From positions 2,356,001 to 2,420,000 of the forward strand of contig NZ_CP013692.1 in the NCBI RefSeq assembly GCF_001477625.1: 64,000 nt of DNA, written 5' to 3'. This DNA comes from Paucibacter sp. KCTC 42545. GTDB lineage: Bacteria > Pseudomonadota > Gammaproteobacteria > Burkholderiales > Burkholderiaceae_C. Positions 18,183 through 27,117 of this stretch are shown one piece after another. The notes beneath the pieces were generated by a model. The model did not search any database. It was given only the letters and a program-made list of their open reading frames with translations, and was not told the DNA's origin. Made by a program: the position numbers and the translations under genes. The number at the start of each line of letters is the position of its first letter. The first letter of the stretch is position 1.

Positions 18183-18524
18183 TTGAAAAAGACTTATCAG
18201 CTGCGCATCGAAGGCAAAAACCCCGACCGCCTCCTCGAAGCCATCAAGTTCGAGATCCGCAAATACATCAAGCGCGAACAAGGCAAGGCCCTGCCCAAAG
18301 GCTTTGACATCTGGGACTTTGATTGCCACATCGGCGCCGACGAATCCTCGGCCCAGGTGACCCATCCGGCCGAGATCAACCCCGCCATTGACGACGTTGT
18401 CAAAACCGGCGCCACGTCCTTCTACATTGCGTTGACGGCCAAGCCGGCGCAGCGCCGCCCGCGCCAAGCCCCTACCCTGATCCCGCGCAACGGTGGCGAA
18501 GCGGACGACGCGCTGGACGACTGA
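18183..18524 (+). CDS. DUF6172 family protein
   Basis: A 113-residue conserved protein of unknown function with the typical start KKTYQLRIEGKNPDRLLEA. It continues through FDIWDFDCHIGADES, where several acidic and histidine residues cluster. A TTG at 18183 preceded by GGAAAG is the likely start; an ATG at 18129 in the same frame would add 18 residues. It has no signal peptide or membrane segment and an acidic C-terminus. Divergent from the MATE gene and followed by an octamer tandem repeat. Function is not assigned. Confidence 0.8.
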   Translation: MKKTYQLRIEGKNPDRLLEAIKFEIRKYIKREQGKALPKGFDIWDFDCHIGADESSAQVTHPAEINPAIDDVVKTGATSFYIALTAKPAQRRPRQAPTLIPRNGGEADDALDD

Positions 18525-18532
18525 TTCAGCCC

Positions 18533-18572
18533 GGCAGTTGGGCAGTTGGGCAGTTGGGCAGTTGGGCAGTTG
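18533..18572. repeat. Tandem octamer repeat (GGCAGTTG x5)
   Basis: Five perfect head-to-tail copies of GGCAGTTG occupy the gap between two convergent genes. Such short repeats expand and contract by slippage. Confidence 0.95.
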
Positions 18573-18624
18573 GGGATCATGCCCATGCAGGCAATGAACA
18601 CAGGCCCAGGCCCGGTCTAGCCAC

Positions 18625-20370
18625 TCAGACTTGGCTGGGGGAATAGAACCTCACCCCGCCCTGCCCCACGGCCTTGGCCTCGTACATGGCCTTGTCGGCC
18701 TTGGCCATGATCTCCGCACGGGTCTGGCCGTCCTCCGGGAAGCGGCCGATGCCGATGCTGGCACCCAATTGCAGCTGATGGCCTTCGTAGGCGATGGGCG
18801 CGGTCAGGCAAGCCAGCAGCTTTTCCGCAATGGCCGCCACATGCTCCATCTGGGTCTGCGAGTCCAGCAGCACCACAAACTCATCACCGCCCAGGCGCGC
18901 CACGGTGTCAGCCTCGCGCATCATGCCGAGCAATCGCCCGGCCACGATCTTCAAGACCGCGTCGCCGGCATCATGGCCGAAGCGATCGTTCAGCTGCTTG
19001 AAACGATCCAGGTCGATGAAGAGCACGCAGACCCGCCCACCATGCCGCCGGGCATGTGCGCAGGCGGTGTCGAGCCGGTCTTCCAGCAAACGCCGATTGG
19101 GCAGGCCGGTCAGCATGTCATGCTGAGCAAGGTGCTCCAAGGCCTCTTGCTTACGCATCAAATCGGCCAGTTGCTCCTTGATCTGCTCTTGCATCTGCGC
19201 AAAGTTGCGCGCCAGGCTGCCGATCTCATCTTTGCGGGTCAAGGGCAAAGCACCGGCCGGCAATCCAAGCGCAAAGCGCTGTGCGGCAGCGCTGACCGCA
19301 TTGATCGGGCGGGTGAAGGCGCGCGCCAGGCCGATCGCCAGCAGCAGGCAGAGCAGGCACAGCACCGCCACGATTTGCAGGGTGCTCAGCGCCAGCTCCC
19401 GGGTCCGGCCCAGCACATCATCCAGCGGCTGGGCCAGGCCCAGAACCATGCGCCCGTCACTGGAACGCACCCGAATATCATGGACGATGAAGGCCGCGAC
19501 GATGGGTTCCAGCGCATGCGCGCCCTCACTGGCCTCGAACACCGCCTGGATGCTGGCGTCAGAGATCAGCTCGGTCAGCCTGGGCATTTCATCTTGAATC
19601 AATTGACGCTGGCCGCGATCAAAACCAAAGGTTTTTTGCGCGTCCGGGTGAATCAAGATGTCACCCTCGCCGTTGGCCAAAAAGACTTGGTAGCTGGGAG
19701 GCAAGTCGGCCTTGAGCATGGAGAACATGCCGTTCAGGTCTAGATTCACCACCACCAGGCCTAAGGCAGCGGCTGCGTTGTTGTCGGCATTGCCTGCCAC
19801 CCGCACCGGCATGGCCAGCTGCAAAGTGGGCTTGTCCTGACCCGCATTGGCACCGCGCTCGTGATTGATGCTGATGCGTGACAAATAGGTCTCGCCAGCG
19901 GCGAGCTTCAAGGTGTCGGCCACATAGTCGTAGTGGCCCTTTTCCTGCAAATCAGGGCCCTGCACACGCTGCAAGCTGCCGTCTCGCCGGTCCACCCGCA
20001 CCCGCTCCAGGCCGTAGTCATTGGCCGAGATCAGGCGCAGCTGGAAGTAAGCGGGGTTGGCGCCCATGAACTGCGCGAACAAAGTGGCCACCTGATCTGC
20101 CGCCGCCAAGTCACCCGGCTTGAGCAAGGCCTGCACCGCGGCCGGGTGGCTGCTCATCACCAAAAGGTGGCGGCTGATTTCCTCGCGACTCACCGCGATG
20201 CGGCGTGATAGCACCCGGGTCGATGTCAGCAGTTCTTGCTTGGCCGTGTTGACCAACATATCGCGGCTGGCTTCATAGGCATAAAAGCCCGTCAGGCCGG
20301 CGGCCAGCACGCCCACGGCGGCCAGCAACAAGCCCAGCTTGACGGCGATGCCTTGCGCCCAGACTTTCAT
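18625..20370 (-). CDS. Membrane diguanylate cyclase with Cache sensor and HAMP
   Basis: A 581-residue inner-membrane enzyme that makes c-di-GMP from two GTP. A first membrane helix (about 9-30) is followed by a large periplasmic double-Cache-like sensor region. Then come a second helix (LQIVAVLCLLCLLLAIGLA), a HAMP linker and a GGDEF domain. The active-site motif GGDEF is intact at residues 494-498. The inhibitory-site motif READ is at 485-488, five residues upstream, so product inhibition is expected. There is no EAL domain. Its start overlaps the stop of the PotD-like binding-protein gene by ATGA, which suggests the binding protein is its ligand sensor. Confidence 0.92.
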   Translation of the reverse strand: MKVWAQGIAVKLGLLLAAVGVLAAGLTGFYAYEASRDMLVNTAKQELLTSTRVLSRRIAVSREEISRHLLVMSSHPAAVQALLKPGDLAAADQVATLFAQFMGANPAYFQLRLISANDYGLERVRVDRRDGSLQRVQGPDLQEKGHYDYVADTLKLAAGETYLSRISINHERGANAGQDKPTLQLAMPVRVAGNADNNAAAALGLVVVNLDLNGMFSMLKADLPPSYQVFLANGEGDILIHPDAQKTFGFDRGQRQLIQDEMPRLTELISDASIQAVFEASEGAHALEPIVAAFIVHDIRVRSSDGRMVLGLAQPLDDVLGRTRELALSTLQIVAVLCLLCLLLAIGLARAFTRPINAVSAAAQRFALGLPAGALPLTRKDEIGSLARNFAQMQEQIKEQLADLMRKQEALEHLAQHDMLTGLPNRRLLEDRLDTACAHARRHGGRVCVLFIDLDRFKQLNDRFGHDAGDAVLKIVAGRLLGMMREADTVARLGGDEFVVLLDSQTQMEHVAAIAEKLLACLTAPIAYEGHQLQLGASIGIGRFPEDGQTRAEIMAKADKAMYEAKAVGQGGVRFYSPSQV

Positions 20371-21419
20371 GGCTCCAGCACCTTGGCCAGGCGATCGCCC
20401 GAGATGATGCGAGCCCACAGCTGATTGCGCCGCTCTTCGCTTTCCACCGGCTCCAGCCACAAGAGCTTGTCATCCGCCCGATAGTCCTTGGACGCCATCA
20501 TGGCGCTGCCCAGGCCTTGGCTGCTGCCCAGCATGCGGCTGGTTTCGTCTTCCAGCATATGGTTGATCCAGGCATGCGCGAGTTTGCTATCTGGCACCCC
20601 GGCACTGACAACCCAGCAGTCCAGCCAGGCCAAGGCCCCTTCCTTCGGAATCACATAGGCCGCATCCACGCCAGCTTCTTGCAACTCCAACAATTGCTGG
20701 CGCCCAAAATTGGCAAACATCAGCGCAGCTTGGCGGCGCTTGAACAGCGCCACCGATTCATCCGGCTGGGTATAAAAGCCGCCCGCATTGCGGCGCAAGG
20801 CGATCAATTGCTCAACCGCCGGCGCCCAATTCGCTGTGCTCAAGGTAAAAGGATTGCCCAGCCCTAAGCGCAGCGCGGCCAAACTGAAGTTATGGGTGCC
20901 GCCGTTATAGGCAATGACACGACCCCGGTAACGCGCATCCCACAGGTCAGCGATGGAATCTGGCGCGCGCTGAACCTGGCTGCGGTCATAGATGAGACCC
21001 ATTTCCGCATATGCGAAGGGCACACCGAAGAACGCGCCGTTGACGCTCAAGCCAGGCAGGGCATTGTTCTGACGAAAACGCGGCAGTTGCCGCGCAAGAT
21101 TCGGGATCAAATCAGGGCTGATGGGCTGCACCAGCCCGGCGCGCCGGTAGCGCCTGAGCTCTGCGGTATTGACCGCAAAAACATCGAAATCCCGGCCCCT
21201 GTTGGCATTCATCTTCTGCCACAAATCGACGTCGGAATCGATCACCGTCAGCACGACCTGCACGCCGCTGCGCCGCTCAAAGCTGCGCATGACCTCAGGA
21301 TCGACATAGCCGGGCCATGCCAGCACGCGCAGACGCTTTTTGTCTGCCGCCCATGCTGGCGCAGCGCCGGACAAGGCCGTGGCACCAAGGACCCCACAAA
21401 AACTACGACGCTGCCACAT
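20367..21419 (-). CDS. PotD-like periplasmic binding protein coupled to the cyclase
   Basis: A 350-residue spermidine/putrescine-type solute-binding protein. The signal peptide ends near SGAAPAWA, and the mature chain starts with KKRLRVLAWPGYVDPEVM, a typical PotD-family first strand. Segments such as GVPFAYAEMGLIYDR and YVIPKEGALAWLDCWVV match the family. No permease or ATPase gene is nearby. The only partner gene is the membrane diguanylate cyclase it overlaps by four bases. A sensory role like that of NspS, which signals to MbaA in Vibrio cholerae, is the simplest reading. Polyamine binding is inferred from family alone. Confidence 0.87.
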   Translation of the reverse strand: MWQRRSFCGVLGATALSGAAPAWAADKKRLRVLAWPGYVDPEVMRSFERRSGVQVVLTVIDSDVDLWQKMNANRGRDFDVFAVNTAELRRYRRAGLVQPISPDLIPNLARQLPRFRQNNALPGLSVNGAFFGVPFAYAEMGLIYDRSQVQRAPDSIADLWDARYRGRVIAYNGGTHNFSLAALRLGLGNPFTLSTANWAPAVEQLIALRRNAGGFYTQPDESVALFKRRQAALMFANFGRQQLLELQEAGVDAAYVIPKEGALAWLDCWVVSAGVPDSKLAHAWINHMLEDETSRMLGSSQGLGSAMMASKDYRADDKLLWLEPVESEERRNQLWARIISGDRLAKVLEP

Positions 21420-21643
21420 GAGCTGAATTCACAAATTTGCGCTGCGGCGAGGCCTCAAGCAAAGCTTGAAAAGCCTTCCAAAAATCGAAGCTCCGATCTT
21501 GCGCGCTGCCAAGGGTATTTCACCGCATCGGCCGGGCACAAAATCATTATTCGATACTTTTTGCACACACAAAAAGCAACTCAATCCACCTGGCGGCCGT
21601 ACTTGCCTGCAGCTCGGCAGGCAAAACACGGCCCCTCAGTCGC

Positions 21644-22819
21644 TTAAAACGCAGCAATCCCCGTCATCGCGCGGCCCAAAATCAGGGCGTGAATGTCGTG
21701 GGTGCCCTCGTAGGTGTTGACCACCTCCAGGTTGACCAGATGGCGGGCGATGCCGAACTCGTCGCTGATGCCATTGCCACCCAGCATGTCGCGCGCGGTG
21801 CGGGCGATGTCCAGGCTCTTGCCGCAGCTATTGCGCTTCATGATGGAGGTGATCTCCACCGCGGCCGTGCCTTCGTCCTTCATGCGGCCCAGGCGCAAGC
21901 AGCCCTGCAGGCCCAGGGTGATCTCGGTCTGCATATCGGCCAGCTTCTTCTGCACCAACTGGTTCGCAGCCAGGGGCTTGCCGAATTGCTTGCGGTCCAG
22001 GGTGTATTGGCGAGCCTTGTGCCAGCAGTCTTCAGCCGCACCCAGCGCGCCCCAAGCGATGCCATAGCGCGCGCTGTTCAAGCAGGTGAAAGGGCCTTTC
22101 AAACCACGCACCTCGGGGAAGGCGTTTTCCTCGGGGCAGAACACCTCGTCCATGACGATTTCGCCGGTGATGGAGGCACGCAAGCCCACCTTGCCGTGGA
22201 TGGCCGGGGCGCTCAGGCCCTTCCAGCCCTTCTCCAGCACGAAGCCGCGGATGGCGCCTTCATCGTCCTTGGCCCAGACCACAAACACATCGGCCACCGG
22301 GCTGTTGGTGATCCACATCTTGCTGCCGGTGAGGCTGTAGCCGCCCGCCACCTTCTTGGCCCGCGTGACCATGGAGCCGGGGTCGGAGCCGTGATTGGGT
22401 TCGGTCAGGCCGAAGCAGCCAATCCACTCACCCGTGGCCAGCTTGGGCAAATACTTCTGCTTGGTCGCTTCGTTGCCGAAGTCGTTGATGGGCACCATCA
22501 CCAGCGAGCTTTGCACGCTCATCATCGAGCGGTAGCCGGAGTCCACCCGCTCTACCTCGCGGGCGATCAGGCCGTAGGCCACATAGTTGAGACCGGGGCC
22601 GCCGTACTCGGGCGCGATGGTGGGGCCCAGCAGGCCGATCTCACCCATCTCGCGGAAGATGGCCAGATCGGTGCGCTCGTGGCGGAAGGCCTCCAGCACG
22701 CGCGGCGCCAGGCGTTCCTGGCAATAAGCAGCCGCGGCATCGCGGATCATGCGTTCGTCGTCGCTCAGCTGCTCATTCAAGAGCAGCGGGTCGTCCCAGT
22801 GAAAAGAAGCTTTGCTCAT
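21644..22819 (-). CDS. gcdH: Glutaryl-CoA dehydrogenase
   Basis: A 391-residue FAD-dependent acyl-CoA dehydrogenase that converts glutaryl-CoA to crotonyl-CoA and CO2. The N-terminal [18 protein letters not shown] and the motif [16 protein letters not shown] are highly characteristic of GcdH. The catalytic base is Glu371 in [17 protein letters not shown]. It is the last gene of the leftward anthranilate-type cluster, about 30 bases after ridA. In this setting it would handle glutaryl-CoA from ring cleavage and beta-oxidation, or from lysine and tryptophan breakdown more generally. No T-rich terminator follows; the 224-base gap to the PotD-like gene holds only short weak hairpins. Confidence 0.95.
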   Translation of the reverse strand: MSKASFHWDDPLLLNEQLSDDERMIRDAAAAYCQERLAPRVLEAFRHERTDLAIFREMGEIGLLGPTIAPEYGGPGLNYVAYGLIAREVERVDSGYRSMMSVQSSLVMVPINDFGNEATKQKYLPKLATGEWIGCFGLTEPNHGSDPGSMVTRAKKVAGGYSLTGSKMWITNSPVADVFVVWAKDDEGAIRGFVLEKGWKGLSAPAIHGKVGLRASITGEIVMDEVFCPEENAFPEVRGLKGPFTCLNSARYGIAWGALGAAEDCWHKARQYTLDRKQFGKPLAANQLVQKKLADMQTEITLGLQGCLRLGRMKDEGTAAVEITSIMKRNSCGKSLDIARTARDMLGGNGISDEFGIARHLVNLEVVNTYEGTHDIHALILGRAMTGIAAF

Positions 22820-22848
22820 TTTTTGTCTCCAAGAATCTGCATCGTAAT

Positions 22849-23274
22849 TCAGGCCGCGTCGAGCGCCGGCGCCACCGCCGTGACCTCGACTTCCACTTTG
22901 GCGCGATCCTCCATCAGCGCCACCACCTGCACCGCGCTCATGGCGATTTGGTAGTCGCTGCCCAAAACCTCGCGGTAGACCTGGCCCAGCTCGCGGCCGC
23001 GCGCCAGGTACTCGCGCTTGTCGATCACATACCAGGTCATGCGGGTGATGTGTGCGGGCAAGGCGCCGGCCTCGGCCAGCACGGCGCGAATGTTCAGCAA
23101 GGCCTGGCGCACCTGCGCAATGAAGTCATCGCTCTCGAACTGGCAAGCGGCATTCCAGCCGATCTGGCCGGCCACGAAAATCTGCCGCCCGCTGGCCACC
23201 ACGCCATTGGCATAGCCGCGCGGTGCAGCCCAACCAGCCGGCTGCAAGACTTGTTTGTGCGTGTTTGTTGTCAT
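22849..23274 (-). CDS. RidA family enamine/imine deaminase
   Basis: A 141-residue YjgF/YER057c/UK114 protein. RidA homologues hydrolyse reactive enamines and imines to ketones and ammonia. The motifs [12 protein letters not shown] and [11 protein letters not shown] fit, but the C-terminal strand usually holding the catalytic Arg differs from E. coli RidA, so it may be a Rid subgroup. The start overlaps the thioesterase stop by ATGA. Placement in a 2-aminobenzoyl-CoA cluster suggests it removes the amino group exposed after ring reduction (inference). Confidence 0.88.
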   Translation of the reverse strand: MTTNTHKQVLQPAGWAAPRGYANGVVASGRQIFVAGQIGWNAACQFESDDFIAQVRQALLNIRAVLAEAGALPAHITRMTWYVIDKREYLARGRELGQVYREVLGSDYQIAMSAVQVVALMEDRAKVEVEVTAVAPALDAA

Positions 23275-23708
23275 GTGTTTACTGCTCCTAGCGCGCGGCT
23301 CAAGGCCTCGCGCAAATCATCGGGAAAGGGGGTGGGTTTGTGGGTCAGCAAGGAGGTGCAGACCAGCACCTGCGCGAAGCGTACCCGCAGGCCATCGGTG
23401 CCGGCGAATTCAATCGCCAGGCTCAGCGAGGTGCGGCCCAATTTGACGATTTGAATGCGCTGCGTCAACCAATCGCCCATGCGGCTGACGCGCTGAAAGT
23501 CCGCACTCAAATGCACGCTGGGCATGCCGACACGGCGCGGGCCCAGCAGCTGCGCATAGTCGACCTGCAGGCCTTGGGTGAACCAGTCTTCAACCAGGGC
23601 ATTGAGCATTTCAAAGTAGCGCGGGTAGAAGACGATGCCGGCCGGGTCGCAATGACCGAAGCGCACCAACTCACGCCGCTCAAAAACAAAGTTAGTCACC
23701 AGCGTCAT
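23271..23708 (-). CDS. Hot-dog fold acyl-CoA thioesterase (4-hydroxybenzoyl-CoA type)
   Basis: A 145-residue thioesterase with the family signature VRFGHCDPAGIVFYPRYFE, in which the Asp in CDPAGI is the catalytic residue in this class. It overlaps livF and ridA by ATGA on either side, so it is probably co-translated with both. In aromatic CoA-thioester clusters such enzymes are thought to release trapped CoA by hydrolysing dead-end thioesters. 2-aminobenzoyl-CoA or a ring-reduced product is a plausible substrate. The ATG at 23708 is fixed by the overlap. Confidence 0.87.
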   Translation of the reverse strand: MTLVTNFVFERRELVRFGHCDPAGIVFYPRYFEMLNALVEDWFTQGLQVDYAQLLGPRRVGMPSVHLSADFQRVSRMGDWLTQRIQIVKLGRTSLSLAIEFAGTDGLRVRFAQVLVCTSLLTHKPTPFPDDLREALSRALGAVNT

Positions 23709-24415
23709 ACTCCAAGGTATCGGTGCCACAGCGCGTGGTCGGCATCCAGCGCGGCCGAGTCCCCCTGCCACACCATTTGCCCACGCTCCAGAATGTGATG
23801 CCGATCCGCCAGGCGAATCAGGCGCTTGACGTATTTGTCCACCACCAGAATTGTCTGCCCGGCTTCACGCAAAACCTGAAGGCAGCGCCAAATTTCCTCG
23901 CGAATCAGCGGCGCCAAGCCTTCGGTGGCCTCATCGAGAATCATCAGGCGCGGATTGGTCACCAAGGCCCGGCCGATGGCCAGCATTTGCTGCTCACCGC
24001 CCGAGAGCTGATTGCCCATATTCGACGCGCGCTCGCGCAGGCGCGGGAACAACTCGAACACCCGCTCCACGCCCCAAGGTTCAGCTGCGCCACTGCGATT
24101 GGCCGCAAAAGCCTGCAAATGCTCACGCACCGAAAGATTGGGAAACACCTGCCGGCCTTCTGGCACGATGGCCAGGCCTAAGCGCGCGATGCGGTCGGCC
24201 GACCAGCCGTTGATGACTTCACCGCAAAAGCGGATCTGCCCGGCCTGCGGCTTCATCCATCCGGTCAGGCAGCGCAGCGTGGTGCTTTTGCCCATGCCGT
24301 TGCGACCCAGCAGCGTCACCACCTCGCCGGCCTGCACGGACAAGTCAAGGCCGAACAAAACCTGGCTGCTACCGTAGGCGGCCTCCAGGCCGCTGACTTC
24401 CAGCAAGCTGCTCAC
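23705..24415 (-). CDS. Branched-chain-type ABC transporter ATP-binding protein LivF
   Basis: A 236-residue ABC ATPase of the LivF subgroup. Walker A is GRNGMGKST (37-45), the signature is LSGGEQQMLAIGRAL and Walker B is LMILDEATEGLAP, the last being typical of LivF. It works as a heterodimer with LivG to drive uptake through LivH-LivM. The start overlaps the livG stop by ATGA and the stop overlaps the thioesterase start. Context suggests an aromatic substrate such as anthranilate, kynurenine or tryptophan, not a branched-chain amino acid. Confidence 0.92.
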   Translation of the reverse strand: MSSLLEVSGLEAAYGSSQVLFGLDLSVQAGEVVTLLGRNGMGKSTTLRCLTGWMKPQAGQIRFCGEVINGWSADRIARLGLAIVPEGRQVFPNLSVREHLQAFAANRSGAAEPWGVERVFELFPRLRERASNMGNQLSGGEQQMLAIGRALVTNPRLMILDEATEGLAPLIREEIWRCLQVLREAGQTILVVDKYVKRLIRLADRHHILERGQMVWQGDSAALDADHALWHRYLGV

Positions 24416-25182
24416 AGCGCCGCCTCCATCTCTTCATCGCCCAGATAGGCTTTTTTGACCTCGGGGTGGGCGCGAATTTCATCCGGCGTGCCGCTGGCAA
24501 TGACCCGGCCGAACACCAGGGTAGAGATGCGATCGGCCAGACGGAACACCGCGTCCATATCGTGTTCCACCAGCAGCAGGGTCACCTCTTGCCGCAGCGA
24601 TTGCAGCAGCACGACCATGCGCTCCGACTCGTCCGGCCCCATGCCGGCCATGGGCTCGTCCAGCAAGAGCAAGCGCGGCCGTGCCGCCAGGGCCAGGCCT
24701 AGCTCCAGCTGCCGCTGCTCGCCGTGCCCAAGAGAGCCGGCTTGGCGCTGCGCCTGTGCGGCCAGGCCGATGCGCACCAGCAAGTCCTGGGCTTCGGCGC
24801 GCAGCGCCTTGTCGGCCGCGGCTTTGCGCCACAAGATGGGCCAGCCGGGCCGGCGCGCCTGAACGGCCAGGCAGAGGTTGTCCAACACGCTGAAGCTTTT
24901 GAAGATGCTGGTGATCTGATAAGAGCGCACAAGGCCGGCCCGCACCCGCGCGGCCATGGGCATGAGGGTCAGGTCTTGCCCGGCGAAGAGAATGCGGCCA
25001 GCATCGGGCTTGAGCGCCCCTGAGATTTGATGGATCAAAGTGGTTTTGCCGGCACCATTTGGTCCGATCAAGGCATGCACCTCGCCGGCCTTGACCTCGA
25101 AGCTGGCGTGGTCGGTGGCCGCCAGGGCGCCGAAGCGCTTGACCAAGCCCTCCACCTTCAGCAGCGGCTGCGCGTCAGTCAT
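24412..25182 (-). CDS. Branched-chain-type ABC transporter ATP-binding protein LivG
   Basis: A 256-residue ABC ATPase of the LivG subgroup. Walker A is GPNGAGKTT, and the C-terminal extension includes GRVIASGTPDEIRAHPEV, typical of LivG. The signature region reads LGHGEQRQLELGLAL, with GHGE in place of the common SGGE; this variant is frequent in urea- and aromatic-type LivG proteins. The start at 25182 overlaps the livM stop by ATGA. The frame is open upstream to 26100, but that part is a shadow of livM. Confidence 0.92.
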   Translation of the reverse strand: MTDAQPLLKVEGLVKRFGALAATDHASFEVKAGEVHALIGPNGAGKTTLIHQISGALKPDAGRILFAGQDLTLMPMAARVRAGLVRSYQITSIFKSFSVLDNLCLAVQARRPGWPILWRKAAADKALRAEAQDLLVRIGLAAQAQRQAGSLGHGEQRQLELGLALAARPRLLLLDEPMAGMGPDESERMVVLLQSLRQEVTLLLVEHDMDAVFRLADRISTLVFGRVIASGTPDEIRAHPEVKKAYLGDEEMEAAL

Positions 25183-26144
25183 TTCTCTTCCTTCCGCGGC
25201 CGAGCGAAGCTGCCGGCCAGGCCCTTGGGCGCAAACAAGACCACCAACAAGAGCAAGAGCCCCAGCACCATCTGCCAGTGCAAGGTGTAGCCAGAAAGCA
25301 CTTCTTCCAGCAGCAACAACACCGCCGCACCCAAGACCCCGCCCCACAAAGCCCCGGCGCCGCCGAGGATCAGCATGATGAGCAACTGCCCCGACTGCGA
25401 CCAATGCAGCATATGCGGCGTAACCAGACCGTTCAGATTGGCCAGCAATGCACCCGCCAAGCCAGCCAAGGCACCCGCCAGCACAAAGGCCTGCCACTGC
25501 ACGGCGAACACCGGGCTGCCGACGGCGGCCATGCGCTGTTCGTTCTCCTTGATGCCTTGCAAGAGTTGACCGAAGGGCGAATTGACCCAGCGCTGCAAGG
25601 CCGCCATCACCAACGCGCCCAAAGCCAAAATCAGCCAGTAGAACTGCGCATCGTTTTGCAAATCCAAGCCTGGGGCCAGGGAGCGCTGCGGCAGCGGCAT
25701 GCCGTCTTCGCCGCCATAAGCCTTTAGGGAGACCATGAGGTAGTAAAACATCTGGGCGAATGCCAGGGTGATCATGATGAAGTACACGCCCCGGGTACGC
25801 AGACTGATGGCGCCGATCAAGGCCGCCGCCAGCGCGCTGACCGCCATGGCCAGCGGCCAGGCGATCCAGGCCTGCACCACGCCCGCCTCGGCCAAGATGC
25901 CCACGGTGTAGGCCCCAAGGCCCACAAAAGCCGCATGGCCAAAGCTGACCATGCCGCCGAATCCCAAGATCAGGTTCAGGCTGGAAGCAGCGATGGCGAA
26001 GATCAGCACCCTGCTCATCACGCCCAGGTAGAACTCCATGCCCAGGGCGGTGAGTAGCGGCGGCAAAGCGGCCAGCAAGAGCAAAAGGCCATAAGCCCAA
26101 ACACCCAGGCCGCGATGATGAAGCGATTGACTCATGGCGCTCAT
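25179..26144 (-). CDS. Branched-chain-type ABC transporter permease LivM
   Basis: A 321-residue inner-membrane permease with about 9-10 hydrophobic helices. The conserved LivM stretch reads LNLILGFGGMVSFGHAAFVG, and a later LRTRGVYFIMITLAFAQM matches the cytoplasmic loop that contacts the ATPases. The ATG at 26144 overlaps the livH stop by ATGA; a second ATG at 26135 is possible. It forms the translocation channel with LivH. Confidence 0.92.
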   Translation of the reverse strand: MSAMSQSLHHRGLGVWAYGLLLLLAALPPLLTALGMEFYLGVMSRVLIFAIAASSLNLILGFGGMVSFGHAAFVGLGAYTVGILAEAGVVQAWIAWPLAMAVSALAAALIGAISLRTRGVYFIMITLAFAQMFYYLMVSLKAYGGEDGMPLPQRSLAPGLDLQNDAQFYWLILALGALVMAALQRWVNSPFGQLLQGIKENEQRMAAVGSPVFAVQWQAFVLAGALAGLAGALLANLNGLVTPHMLHWSQSGQLLIMLILGGAGALWGGVLGAAVLLLLEEVLSGYTLHWQMVLGLLLLLVVLFAPKGLAGSFARPRKEEK

Positions 26145-27061
26145 CCCCGCGCCGGGAACAAGCCCGCCGGTTTCCAAAACAAGACCGCCGCCATCAGCAC
26201 ATAGATCAGGATGGACGCCAGCGCCGGGCCCAGATTGCTGGCGACCTCGGCCGACGCCACCTGGCGCAGCAAGGCCGGCAGCAAAGCGCGGCTGCAGGTA
26301 TCTACCAGGCCAACAGCCAAAGCCCCCACCAACGCACCGCGGATAGAGCCGATGCCGCCGATGACGATCACCACAAAAGCCAGGATCAGAATGCTCTCAC
26401 CCATACCCACCTGAACTGCCAACAAAGGCCCCAGCAACGAGCCGGCCAAAGCACACAGTGCCGCGCCAAAGCCAAACACCAGGGTGAACAAACGGCCGGT
26501 ATTGACACCCATGGCCATGGCCATGGGCCGGTTCGATGCCCCCGCCCTCACCCACATGCCAATGCGGGTTCGCGTCACCAACACAAACAGCAGCAAAGCC
26601 ACCGCGAGGCCGACGCCGATGATGAGTAAGCGGTAGGCGGGATACAGCAGACCGGGTAACAATTCCACCGGGCCAGACAAAGCCGCCGGCGTGTTGAGCA
26701 TCATGGGCTGTTCACCCCAGATCATGCGCACGCCTTCATTGCAGATCAGGATCAAGGCGAAAGTGGCCAAGACTTGGGACAGGTGGTCGCGCTGATAGAG
26801 CCGACGCAAAAGCGTCAACTCCAGCAACATGCCAAACAGCGCCGTGCCCACCAGAGCCGCCAGCACCGCTAGCGCAAAAGAGCCGGTAGCCTGCGCCGTG
26901 GCGGCGGCCAGATAGGCTCCCACCATATAGAGCGAGCCATGGGCCAGATTGATCATGTCCATGATGCCGAACACCAGCGTCAGGCCGGCAGCCAGCAAGA
27001 ACAACATCAGGCCAAACTGCAGGCCGTTGAGGGCCTGCTCGGTGATCAAAATCCAGTCCAT
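26141..27061 (-). CDS. Branched-chain-type ABC transporter permease LivH
   Basis: A 306-residue inner-membrane permease. The N-terminal ALNGLQFGLMLFLLAAGLTL and GIMDMINLAHGSLYMVGAYL are diagnostic of LivH. About eight hydrophobic helices follow. It is the first gene of a run of coupled genes (livH, livM, livG, livF, thioesterase, ridA), each overlapping the next by four bases. The cognate binding protein is encoded upstream, separated by a 318-base gap rich in inverted repeats. Confidence 0.92.
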   Translation of the reverse strand: MDWILITEQALNGLQFGLMLFLLAAGLTLVFGIMDMINLAHGSLYMVGAYLAAATAQATGSFALAVLAALVGTALFGMLLELTLLRRLYQRDHLSQVLATFALILICNEGVRMIWGEQPMMLNTPAALSGPVELLPGLLYPAYRLLIIGVGLAVALLLFVLVTRTRIGMWVRAGASNRPMAMAMGVNTGRLFTLVFGFGAALCALAGSLLGPLLAVQVGMGESILILAFVVIVIGGIGSIRGALVGALAVGLVDTCSRALLPALLRQVASAEVASNLGPALASILIYVLMAAVLFWKPAGLFPARG

Positions 27062-27117
27062 TGCGTCCTATTCAATTGAAGATCGCTTGCTGTTTTCGCC
27101 GTGCATACAGACATGCC

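Noticed and set aside
21557..21624. Terminator of gcdH
   Set aside because: CTTTTTG/CAAAAAG (21557-21576) and TTGCCTGC/GCAGGCAA (21603-21624) can pair but are short, and neither has a convincing GC stem plus T-run on the minus strand.
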